64,000 nucleotides of DNA from Candidatus Dormiibacterota bacterium. Its GTDB lineage: Bacteria > Chloroflexota > Dormibacteria > Aeolococcales > Aeolococcaceae. The position numbers were made by a program, and so were the translations under genes. The stretch covers positions 1 through 64,000 of the forward strand of contig PLZA01000052.1 of the NCBI GenBank assembly GCA_003153505.1, written 5' to 3'. A model generated the notes under the pieces. That model saw only the letters and a list, made by a program, of their open reading frames with translations. It ran no database searches and had not been told where the DNA came from. Below are positions 50,645-59,894 of this stretch, one piece after another; position 1 is the first letter of the stretch, and the number at the start of each line of letters is the position of its first letter.

Positions 50645-52519
50645 GTGCGGGCTCCCCAGGATCGGCGCGGTGACGCTGCGCCTGAGGAGCAGCGCTCGCT
50701 CAGGAGGACGTGCGCGGAGGCGTTGCTCCTCGTCCTCGCGCCTGCGGCGGCCTTCTTCGGCCTGAGACTGACGCTGATGGCGCCGCCGGATCTGAATGAC
50801 CCGGCGATGCACACCACGTTCATGATCGATCCGCACGACATCTTCGTCCGGTATGCGGCCGTCTTCCAACCGACCGAGCGCCTGCGCGAGGGGGCGCGAG
50901 TTGGGCTCCTGGTCCCCGGTCGAATCTCCTACCTCCTGTTCGGCGGCGTCCCCGGGTTCGTGGTCTTCCGCTATGTGCTCGCGCTCATCGCAGTGGTGCC
51001 GACGTACCTGCTGCTGCGACGTCTCTACAGCCGGGTGGCCGGGGTCATCGGGGTCATCGTCATCCTCAGTTGCCCGGTCATCATCCTGGCCTGGGGCACC
51101 GACTTTCCCGACTCCGCCGGCGTCTCGTACCTGATCGGCGGGCTGGCATGCCTCGTGATGCCATCAGCTCGCCACCGCCCCGCCTGGCTGATCGGCTCGG
51201 CGGTGCTGTTCACGCTTGCGGTCTGGGCGGTGGCCGCTTCGGCGCCGCTGATCCTCGCAACACTCCTGGCGTACTGGCTTGTCCGGCGCAAACGCGACCG
51301 CCCGCGCCTCTGGCGAGACCTCGGCGTGATGGTGGGCACCGCCGCAGGCGTCACCGGGCTGCTCTCGGTCGCTTCCGCCGTGCTGATCGGTCCGTGGGAC
51401 TACATCCTGACCACGATCCAATCGCTCATCTACCTCGCGGAGCCGGCGCAGACGGTCGCCAACCATTCCCGCAGCCCGCTGTGGGCGCCCTACATCACGT
51501 ACCTGCTGGTTCCGCCGGCGGTCGGTCTCGCCTGCTACGCGGCGTTCGGCGGGCGCCTCACGGATGTGATTGCCAGGGGCCGCCTGGGGCGGATCGGGCG
51601 CCGTCTCGGGGCAATTCCCACGGCTCAACTGTGCGTGAGCGTGGCGTGCGCCTTCCAGATCGTGATCGACGTGATCCTGCAGTTCATCGGCGACACGCAG
51701 GTCCTGGAGGTGCACTACTTCTCGTCGCTGCTCTGGGCCTCGGTGCTGCTCACGCTCGCGATCACGATCGCCGAACTTGGCCGGCCGATCCTCGAGCATG
51801 CGCGCTATCGCTGGCTCATCCCTGTGGGGTTGGTCGCCGTGCCGCTCGTGTTCGAAATCTCCCCGCGGGTGCCGCAGTTCGGCTGGATGCCGGTTGGACT
51901 GCTGATCGTCGTTGCCATCGTGCTGCTCGCGTGGGTGGCGCATCGCGAAGCCGCCTCGCACGACCTTGTGCGCTCGCGGCTCATGGTCGGTGGAGCCCTG
52001 ACCGCGATCGTTGCCGGGCTGCTCGTGCTGACCGTCACGCCGACACAGCACAAGCACGAGCGCGGTACCGTCGATGACACGTTCCCCGACTACGCCTATA
52101 CGTTGGGGGGCAACGACCCTGCGTGGGGTGACGACTCGACGTGGGTGAACCTCTATTCGGTCACCACGCAGATGCCGGCGTTCGTCGGTCCCGCCGCCTA
52201 CACCGGCGAACAGCTGCTCATGTGGTGGAACGGCAACCAGCTCAAGGAGCTGCGCGAGCCAATCGGCATCTTCCACGCATTCTTCGACTCGATTCCGAGC
52301 AACCTCGGCGACCTGACGCCGCTCGACAAATACTTCTTCGGACAGCGTCATCCGGCGCAGATCCTGCTGATGAGCCTCACCGGCCAGGGATTCCAGGCCT
52401 CACTCGACTCGCTGAAGCCCTACGGGGCTCAACTGGTGCGCGCAGGAGTCCTGCGATCGGGCTCGGTTGCGCTGCATCTCTGGCTGATCGATTTGCACGA
52501 GTACCTCCGGACTCCGTAA
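50645..52519 (+). CDS. Polytopic membrane protein, GT-C glycosyltransferase-like
   Basis: Many TM helices ([45 protein letters not shown]); GTG 50645 preferred over 50639 because of a TATCCT box. Confidence 0.65.
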   Translation: [624 protein letters not shown]

Positions 52520-52611
52520 GGGGCGGGAGCCGGGAAGGGAGGACATCCCCATCCCGTGACGATCTCGTTGTGGGGCGGCAGCGCCCGCTCCAGCATGGGA
52601 TCGTCGTCTGC

Positions 52612-55188
52612 ATGACGCGGAATCTGCGCCGGGTGTCAGTCGCCCTCGTGGCACCGAGCGTGCTGCTCACCGCGATGCTCGGCAGCGGCGCGCCGGTCGC
52701 CGATGCCGGAGCGGTGACGCCGGCCTGGACTGCGTATGTCGCCAACTCGGGTTCGGACACGGTCACTCCCATCGATACAGCCACCGGGGCGACCGGGCCG
52801 CCGGTGGCAGTGGGCACCTATCCCGACGCAATCGCCTTCACGCCGAACGGGAAGACCGCGTATGTCGTGAATGTGGATTCAGACACGGTCACACCGATCA
52901 ACACATCCACCAATACCCCGGGAGCACCGATACCGGTCGGGTCCCTTCCGGAAGGGATCGCCATCGCGCCCGATGGCAAAACGGCTTACGTGACCGACAC
53001 GTTTTCGAACACCGTCACGCCGATCAATATCGCGACCAACACCGCTCTGCCACTGCTAGCCGCCGGCAACGAGCCTGTGGGTATCGCGATCACGCCGAAC
53101 GGAGGAACCGCGTACGTGGTGGATCTCGCCTCGAACAGTGTGAGCCCCATCGATCTCACCACCCGCGTCGCGGGCGCTTCGATCCCCGTCGGCACCGCCC
53201 CCAGCAATCTTGCGATCACGCCTGATGGAGCCACGGTGTATGTGGTGAACAGCCGGTCGAGCAATGTGACGCCGATCGATACCACAACCAACGTCGCCGG
53301 GACACCGATCACGGTCAGCTTGAACCCCGACGACATCGCCATCTCGGCGGATGGGACCACCGCGTACGTCACGGCGGTGGGTGGTCCAACCGACAACGTC
53401 ATGCCGATCGATCTCGCCACCGCGACGCCGGGCAGCCCGATTCCGATCGCCGGGGGAGCAACCGGGATGGCGATCACACCGGATGACAAGACCGTCTATG
53501 TCACCGACTACAACGTGGTCACGCCGGTCGATACCGCTACGGACACCACAGGGACGCCGATCAGTGTGGGGGCGGACGCTTTCGCCATCGCGATCACGCC
53601 CGACCAGGCGCCTGTGGCGCGACTCACCGTCACGGGCTCGGCCCTCGGCATCGCGACCGAGTTCGACGCATTGGCATCGACGGTCGCGTATGGCGGCATC
53701 GCTTCCTATGCGTGGAATTTCGGCGATGGCAATACCGCCACCACCACAACGCCGACCACTTCGCACACGTACGCGGCGGTCGGGACCTTTACCGCCACGG
53801 TCACCGAGACGAGCACCGGCGGGACGTCGACGACCCAGGTCTTCACGGGAATCACCATGAGCCGGAACGGCGGCCCCTCGGCGCGGGTGGCGCAAGCGGT
53901 CACCATCGTGGCGCCCGGCGTCTACAGCGCACTGACTCCGTTCCGCGTCTGCGATACGCGCGTCGTGACGCCGGCAAATCAGTGCACGGGGCACACCCTT
54001 GGCGCGGCGGGTTCTCTGGTGGTGCAGGTCACCGGCAGGACCGGACCGCAGGGTCAGTCCGTGCCCGGGAATGCGCAGGCAGTCGCGTTGAGCGTGACCG
54101 CCGTTTCCGACAGCAGCGCGAACAGTTACCTCAACGTCTTTCCGTCTGGTGAAGGCCTTCCCAAGGTCTCCAATATCAGCCTCGACGCCGGCGCCGCGCA
54201 GGCAAACCTCGTGGTCGTGCGGCTTGCAGGCGGTGGCGACGTCACCGTGTTCAACGCAGCCGGCAGAGCCGATGTCGTCGTCGACGTCGAGGGATACTTC
54301 GCGCCGCCAGGCGCAACGCCGGTCGCCGGCGAGTTTCACGCAATGCCGCCACTCCGGATCTGCGACACCCGGGCCGGCGCGGGCACCGAGTGTGCAGGCA
54401 CGGTCGATCACGCTGTACCAGGCAACACCTGGCGTGACGTGGTCCTCTCCGGTCTTCCCTCGGGCGCCGCGCCGGGCACGCCGTCAATCCCGACACACGG
54501 CGCTGCGGCGGCGGTGTTCAACCTCACCGCCGTTGGCGGAACGCAGTCGACGTACGTGACCGTGAGGCCGCCGGACTCGATCTCCGACGCATGTCCGACC
54601 GGTGCTCCCGCGACGTCAAATCTGAATCCTCGCGCCGGAACGGCATTGCCCAACCGGGTCATCTCCGCGCTCGGACCGCACCAGGACGTGTGCGTCTACA
54701 ACGCCGTGGGCAGCATCGGTGTCATCGTCGATGTGAACGGCTGGTTCGGCGACGGGACCGAAGCTCCGACCGTCCCGCCCGGCGCGTTTTTCTACTCACT
54801 GCCGCCAGCTCGCATCTGCGACACCCGCACCGCAGCGACGGGGTCCGGGACGGCGTGTGAGAACCATGAGCTCGGGCCGAAGACCATGCTCGTCGTCCAG
54901 GTGGCCGGCCAGGGTCTCGTTCCCAACGCGGGAGGCGCGAACCCGCCGGTTGCCCTGGTGGCCAACCTCACCGGCGTGGCGGGCACCGCTGCAACGATCT
55001 TCACGCTCGTGCCCGACGGTGGCCATCGTCCGGTTGCCTCTGACCTCAACCCCCGCGCCGGCGACGTGGTCGCGAATCTCGCTTTCGTCGAGCTCGCCAC
55101 CTCCGGCCCCCATCCCGGCGCCGTGGACCTCTACAACGACGTCGGCTGGATCAACGCGATCCTCGACGTGGCCGGCTGGTTCCAGTAG
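52612..55188 (+). CDS. Secreted YVTN beta-propeller + PKD protein with three C-terminal CDTR repeats
   Basis: Signal-like N-terminus; repeated TAYVVN..S.TVTPI(D/N)..T.. units; PKD GIASYAWNFGDGNTATTTTPTTSHTYAAVGTFTATVT; three F/Y..P.R(V/I)CDTR...(Y/W)F repeats. Confidence 0.85.
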   Translation: MTRNLRRVSVALVAPSVLLTAMLGSGAPVADAGAVTPAWTAYVANSGSDTVTPIDTATGATGPPVAVGTYPDAIAFTPNGKTAYVVNVDSDTVTPINTSTNTPGAPIPVGSLPEGIAIAPDGKTAYVTDTFSNTVTPINIATNTALPLLAAGNEPVGIAITPNGGTAYVVDLASNSVSPIDLTTRVAGASIPVGTAPSNLAITPDGATVYVVNSRSSNVTPIDTTTNVAGTPITVSLNPDDIAISADGTTAYVTAVGGPTDNVMPIDLATATPGSPIPIAGGATGMAITPDDKTVYVTDYNVVTPVDTATDTTGTPISVGADAFAIAITPDQAPVARLTVTGSALGIATEFDALASTVAYGGIASYAWNFGDGNTATTTTPTTSHTYAAVGTFTATVTETSTGGTSTTQVFTGITMSRNGGPSARVAQAVTIVAPGVYSALTPFRVCDTRVVTPANQCTGHTLGAAGSLVVQVTGRTGPQGQSVPGNAQAVALSVTAVSDSSANSYLNVFPSGEGLPKVSNISLDAGAAQANLVVVRLAGGGDVTVFNAAGRADVVVDVEGYFAPPGATPVAGEFHAMPPLRICDTRAGAGTECAGTVDHAVPGNTWRDVVLSGLPSGAAPGTPSIPTHGAAAAVFNLTAVGGTQSTYVTVRPPDSISDACPTGAPATSNLNPRAGTALPNRVISALGPHQDVCVYNAVGSIGVIVDVNGWFGDGTEAPTVPPGAFFYSLPPARICDTRTAATGSGTACENHELGPKTMLVVQVAGQGLVPNAGGANPPVALVANLTGVAGTAATIFTLVPDGGHRPVASDLNPRAGDVVANLAFVELATSGPHPGAVDLYNDVGWINAILDVAGWFQ
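52720..53600 (+). repeat. Coding YVTN-type repeats (about 42 aa per unit)
   Basis: Diverged units TAYVANSGSDTVTPIDTATGATGPPVAVGTYPDAIAFTPNGK / TAYVVNVDSDTVTPINTSTNTPGAPIPVGSLPEGIAIAPDGK / ... Confidence 0.8.
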
Positions 55189-55301
55189 CCAGGCACGAGC
55201 TCCGGCCCGAGTCGGGCGCGGTCCCGATGCGTATCATCGGTCGTGAGCCGGGTCGCCAGGGGACTCGGCGATGGTAGAAGACGAGAAGAGGTGGTGGAGC
55301 A

Positions 55302-56945
55302 ATGAACGTCAGCAAAGTGCGTCGAGTTCTCTTTGGAACGGTCATCGGTGCGACCGGCATCGCGTTGGCGGCGCCGTTCTCGCACACCGGCCTCGCCGCC
55401 GCTGCGCCGGCGGCCACCGTGTACGCGAGCGGAACCACCGGTGTCGTCTCGCCATCGCACGCGGTTCCGGCAGCGGCCGGACAGGTCGCCACCCACGCCC
55501 CGCGAGGCGTGCGCGCAGCGCCGAGATCGGCTGCCGCGCAATCACATGCCGCCGCGCCGGCGGCCACTGCCGCAACCGCATCGGTGCCGAGCTCGCTGCT
55601 CGCGAACTTCAACGGAACGAGCAGCAACGACAGCCGCAAGACCAACTTCAATCAGGAGTTCGAGCCGCCGGACCAGGGACTCTGCGTCGGCAACGGCTAC
55701 GTGCTCGAGCCGGTGAACTCGGCATTCAGGATCTTCAAGACCAACGGTCACAGCCTGATTGGTCCCAGTAACGTCAACGACCTCTTCGATCAGGGATCGA
55801 CGCAGTTCACGAGCGATCCGCGCTGCTACTACGACCCGACCACGAACACGTGGTTCGCCACGATCCTGTTCCTGAGCGGCGGTGAGAGTCCCGACGGCAA
55901 GTCGTCTCAGCTGGACATCGCGGTCAATGCCTCGGGCAACCCGGAGAACATCTGGACGCAGTACCAGATCAACACAACCGACGCAACCGGCAACGGCTGC
56001 CCGTGCTTCGGTGACCAGCCCACACTCGGTATCGACCAGGACAACCTCTACGTCAGCACCAACGAATTCTCGATTCTCGGCCCCGAGTTCAACGGCGCCC
56101 AGGTCTTCGCGTTCTCCAAGAAGGACCTGGTGGCCGGCAGTTCCGTCCACTTCGCGCACTTCAGCAACCTCAGCATCGGTGGCACGGTCGTGGCGTCGGT
56201 GCAGCCGGCGATCAGCACCGGTGCGCCGAATGCGGAGTACTTCCTCAACTCGCTCGATCCCACCGGCACCACGGACCACCGCCTCGGTGTCTGGGCGATG
56301 ACCGATCGCACCGCGCTCCAGCACGGCAAGCTGCCCAAGCTGTCCAGCACGGTGATCGCGTCGGAGACCTACGGCCTGCCGCCGGGGTCCGCGCAGAAGG
56401 GCGCGACCAGCACGATCGATTCCGGGGACGATCGCATGCAGCAGACCCAGTACATCAACGGTCTGCTCTGGGGTGAGCTGACGAGCGTCGTCACGATCGC
56501 CCATGACTCGACCAATCGCGCTGGGGCCGCCTGGTTCAGCGTTCGCCCCTCGCTGAGCGGCGGGCACATCGGCGCATCGGTGGTCGAGCACCAGGGCTAC
56601 GTGGTCGACTCGGGTAACAACGTCATCTACCCCGCACTCCAGTCCACGTCGTCGGGGAATGTGGCGATGGTCTTCACCGTGACCGGTGCCGCTCATTACC
56701 CGAGCGCCGCATATGCGGTGCTCGGAGCAGGACGGTCCTCCTTCGGCGCCATCACCATCGCTGCTGCGGGCACCGGTCCGTACGCGCCCACATCCTCACG
56801 CTGGGGTGACTACTCGTGGGCGGTCATGGATCCCACCGCACCGGCCGTGTGGCTCGCCACCGAGTACATGCCGCCGCTCTCGAGCCAGACACCTGACCGC
56901 GTCAGCAACTGGGGGACGCGTGTCCTCGAGGTGGCCGTCGGCTAG
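55302..56945 (+). CDS. Secreted hypothetical protein (sialidase/beta-propeller-like)
   Basis: Signal-peptide-like N-terminus; DPRCYYDPTTNTWFATILFL, DQPTLGIDQDNLYVSTNEF, SSRWGDYSWAVMDP. Confidence 0.7.
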   Translation: MNVSKVRRVLFGTVIGATGIALAAPFSHTGLAAAAPAATVYASGTTGVVSPSHAVPAAAGQVATHAPRGVRAAPRSAAAQSHAAAPAATAATASVPSSLLANFNGTSSNDSRKTNFNQEFEPPDQGLCVGNGYVLEPVNSAFRIFKTNGHSLIGPSNVNDLFDQGSTQFTSDPRCYYDPTTNTWFATILFLSGGESPDGKSSQLDIAVNASGNPENIWTQYQINTTDATGNGCPCFGDQPTLGIDQDNLYVSTNEFSILGPEFNGAQVFAFSKKDLVAGSSVHFAHFSNLSIGGTVVASVQPAISTGAPNAEYFLNSLDPTGTTDHRLGVWAMTDRTALQHGKLPKLSSTVIASETYGLPPGSAQKGATSTIDSGDDRMQQTQYINGLLWGELTSVVTIAHDSTNRAGAAWFSVRPSLSGGHIGASVVEHQGYVVDSGNNVIYPALQSTSSGNVAMVFTVTGAAHYPSAAYAVLGAGRSSFGAITIAAAGTGPYAPTSSRWGDYSWAVMDPTAPAVWLATEYMPPLSSQTPDRVSNWGTRVLEVAVG

Positions 56946-57028
56946 GAATTCCCCTGTCGTCAGGCCGGCCATGCGCCGGGCGCCGCACCGCGGATGCCCG
57001 GCTCGTGGCGCCCGACCCTGAGCCCGGA

Positions 57029-57724
57029 CTAAAGCTCAGGCGGGCTCCATGGCGATGGCGCGGGAGGTGGCGGCGCGAGTGGCAGCGCAGCAACGGGCAC
57101 TGGCGCACGAGCGGCGACTGGGGCGGGCCGGCGGGGCGCAAGGAAGGTCATCGTCAGCACGTATGCGAATCCCGCATCGATGATCAGGCCGGTGATCGTC
57201 CCCGCGACCAGTGCGAGTGGCTCCGTCCCGATCCGTGAGGCGGCGGCGAACGCTCCGATCAGCACCAGTATCAACAGGATGACGCGCACGACCGCCCATC
57301 CGATGGCCTTGACGAAGCCGGCGTAGAAGATCATCACCAGAACGGCGACGATCGCCAGCCCCGGTCGAATGTTCACCGTTTGCTCGACGATCCCTCCCGT
57401 GCTCGGGTCCTGCACAGGCACGGTGATAGTCGGAACGATCAAGCCGATTGCAAAGATGAGAAGAACCACGAGCGCGCCGTGGGCCACGGTGATCCATCGA
57501 GCGATTGCGACCCAGTCGGTCCCGACCATGGGCGATGCCAGCGAGACCGTCGGGGCATTGATGCTCACCGGCGCCGGAGCCGTGCCACTTCGCGCCTCGT
57601 CGACGCGACGACCGTCGGGCAGGACCAGCGGCGCGCCGCAGCGCTTGCACGTGCTCGCATTCTTGAGCTCCGACCACCTCCAGCAGTTGGGGCAGCAGAC
57701 CGCGACGGGTGCGCTGGCAGCCAT
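57029..57724 (-). CDS. Zinc-ribbon membrane protein
   Basis: CCPNCWRWSELKNASTCKRCGAPLVLPDGRRVDEA followed by three to four hydrophobic segments. Confidence 0.65.
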   Translation of the reverse strand: MAASAPVAVCCPNCWRWSELKNASTCKRCGAPLVLPDGRRVDEARSGTAPAPVSINAPTVSLASPMVGTDWVAIARWITVAHGALVVLLIFAIGLIVPTITVPVQDPSTGGIVEQTVNIRPGLAIVAVLVMIFYAGFVKAIGWAVVRVILLILVLIGAFAAASRIGTEPLALVAGTITGLIIDAGFAYVLTMTFLAPRRPAPVAARAPVPVAALPLAPPPPAPSPWSPPEL

Positions 57725-57840
57725 CGCTCATTCTCTGCAGACGCCGAGCGAGGATTGAGCGCCGTTCACAGACGGTGCCACGCCCGTCACGGGTTCGCGT
57801 CAGGCGGTTGGCACGCCCATCGGCGAGTGCTGGGAACCGA

Positions 57841-58053
57841 TCAGCGAGCGCGGATCGACCAGCCCACAGGTGCAACCTCGACGGGCGGCGGCTCAGGCAG
57901 TGCGGCGACTGTGACTTCGGGCGGTGCCGCAGCGACCTCGTCGGCGCGCCGGCCGTCCGGAAGGATGAGCGGAGTCCCGCAGCGCTTGCAGGTCAGCACC
58001 GTTCCCAATTCGGTCCATTTCCAGCATGTCGGGCAGCAGACTTTTATGATCAC
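57841..58053 (-). CDS. Short zinc-ribbon paralog of the 57029-57724 protein, membrane domain lacking
   Basis: CCPTCWKWTELGTVLTCKRCGTPLILPDGRRADEV then stop after 70 aa; upstream DNA also resembles that of the neighbour. Confidence 0.55.
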   Translation of the reverse strand: MIIKVCCPTCWKWTELGTVLTCKRCGTPLILPDGRRADEVAAAPPEVTVAALPEPPPVEVAPVGWSIRAR

Positions 58054-58335
58054 CGCTCATTCTCAGCAGCGAAGAACCGGGAGTCGGGCGCCGTGCGTGG
58101 ACGGTGCCGAGACCGTGACCGGTTCAGCGCAGGCCGAGATATCGGATCGGATCCGGTCAGCGAAGTCACGACGCGCCTCGCCCAATCGGTGCATCGTAAG
58201 GGCGACGATCGAAGGCCTCGAGATGCTCAGGCGGGAGGAGTGCACATCGTGGATACTGGCGCGCCGGTGCCGCAAGCGTAGATCCCTGTGTCCCATGTGG
58301 CGACGTACTGCGTCGCACCGACACTGTAGGTCACA

Positions 58336-58575
58336 GTGAATCCGGTCCAGCCACCGCCGGCGGACGGTGAACGCCGCACCATCGCTGAGATGATGGCCAA
58401 GGGCAGCTACGCCCACATCCTCATGGCCAAAGCCGACCTCGACCGTGCCTTCGCGCGGTTGGAGGCCAGTGGCGCCGAGGTTGTCCAGGAGCCGGCCGAG
58501 CAGCCGTACGGGGTGCGCGACTGCGCGTTCCGCGATCCCGCCGGCAACCTCATCCGCATCCAGGAGCAGCGCTGA
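58336..58575 (+). pseudogene. C-terminal fragment of a VOC/glyoxalase family protein
   Basis: ERRTIAEMMAKGSYAHILMAKADLDRAFARLEASGAEVVQEPAEQPYGVRDCAFRDPAGNLIRIQEQR; no N-terminal half upstream. Confidence 0.6.
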
Positions 58576-58606
58576 GCCATCCGGCGGTCGCAGCCAAGGA
58601 GAAGTT

Positions 58607-59371
58607 GTGGCCGAGACAGCACGATCAGCGGACGGAACCAGGATCGCGTACGAACGCACCGGCGACGGCCCGGTCCTGATCCTTGCCGGCGGCGCGTTGA
58701 ACAACCGGCATTCAGCTGATGCGTTGGTCCCTCACCTCGTGGAGCGGTTTTCCGTCGTTGCATTCGACCGTCGCGGTCGTGGGGACAGCTCGGACACCCC
58801 ACCGTACGCCCCGGCTCGCGAAGTGGAGGACCTCAAGGCACTCATCGATGCTGTCGGTGGTTCGGCGATGGTCTTCGGCCACTCCTCTGGCGCCGTCCTC
58901 TCGCTGGAGGCCGCCGCTGACGGCGCCGCAATCACCCGGCTGGCTGTCAACGAGCCGCCGTACCTCACGGGCAACGCGGAGACAGCGGGTGCCACCCTGC
59001 GGAGGATCGAGGCCGCACTCGACGCAGGCGACCGGGGCACGGCGGTGGAGATCTTCATCCGCGCGACCGGCGCCCCATTCGACCCGGCGATCAAGACGCA
59101 GCCCTGGTTCGGAGGCCTGGAGGCGGTTGCTCACACCCTTCCGTACGACCTCGCCCTGGTCGGGGACAGCAGCGTCCCGGTCGAACGGCTCGCGAAGATC
59201 ACGGCGCCCACGCTCGGCCTCTACGGCGGTGCCAGCCCCGAGTGGGCTGCAGCGTCAATCAGCGCGGTCGTCGGCGCCATCCCGGGTGCGACCCAGAAGG
59301 TGCTCAAGGGCCAGACGCACGCGGCCGACCCTGCGGTCCTCGCGCCGGTGCTCATCGACTTCTTCGGCTGA
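58607..59371 (+). CDS. Alpha/beta hydrolase
   Basis: ILAGGALNNR, FDRRGRGDSSDTPPYAPAREVEDL, GHSSGAVLSLEAA; GTG start. Confidence 0.85.
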   Translation: MAETARSADGTRIAYERTGDGPVLILAGGALNNRHSADALVPHLVERFSVVAFDRRGRGDSSDTPPYAPAREVEDLKALIDAVGGSAMVFGHSSGAVLSLEAAADGAAITRLAVNEPPYLTGNAETAGATLRRIEAALDAGDRGTAVEIFIRATGAPFDPAIKTQPWFGGLEAVAHTLPYDLALVGDSSVPVERLAKITAPTLGLYGGASPEWAAASISAVVGAIPGATQKVLKGQTHAADPAVLAPVLIDFFG

Positions 59372-59438
59372 GCTTGCGCATTCCCACGGATTAGCGCAGG
59401 AGTGCGTCGGTAGCGCGAGATCAACCGCGTGATCGGCC

Positions 59439-59894
59439 CTACATGCACATGTTCGGAATGTCGACGTGCTTTGTCGTCCCGGACTCCACGGTGATGCTGA
59501 CGAACGGAGTCACGTTCGCCGGGGGCGGGAAGTGCGCCTGGAGTACGTACTCACCTGGAGCGAGAGCGAACTGATACGACGAGTTCGTCGAAACCTGCTC
59601 CTGCGCCCTGACGGTCGTGGGGAACACTGCGACTGATGAGCCAGCCCCGATGGACCTCCAGGTCATCTCACCTTCAAGCACAGTGACGGTCCCCGCTGCG
59701 TACTGCACACCAGGGGGCGGTCCGAGTGCAGCGCACGGGATGATCCCACCCACCACGAGACCTTCACCCGGTGGCGGGTTTGTTGACCCGCACGCGCTCG
59801 CGCTCACGACCAGAAAGAGCGACAAGAGCACCAGCCGAGATCGCATCGGGCGGGAGCTAACCACAGTTCCCTGTTGAGGATGTCTCGCCAACAC
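59439..59894 (-). CDS. Putative lipoprotein
   Basis: MRSRLVLLSLFLVVSASACGS lipobox; ALAPGEYVLQAHFPPPANVTPFVSITVESGTTKHVDIPNMCM; likely start near 59846. Confidence 0.6.
   Translation of the reverse strand: MLARHPQQGTVVSSRPMRSRLVLLSLFLVVSASACGSTNPPPGEGLVVGGIIPCAALGPPPGVQYAAGTVTVLEGEMTWRSIGAGSSVAVFPTTVRAQEQVSTNSSYQFALAPGEYVLQAHFPPPANVTPFVSITVESGTTKHVDIPNMCM

Noticed and set aside
52720-53600. CRISPR array or satellite repeat
   Set aside because: Repetition is coding, diverged and in-frame (YVTN propeller); no short identical repeats with unique spacers.
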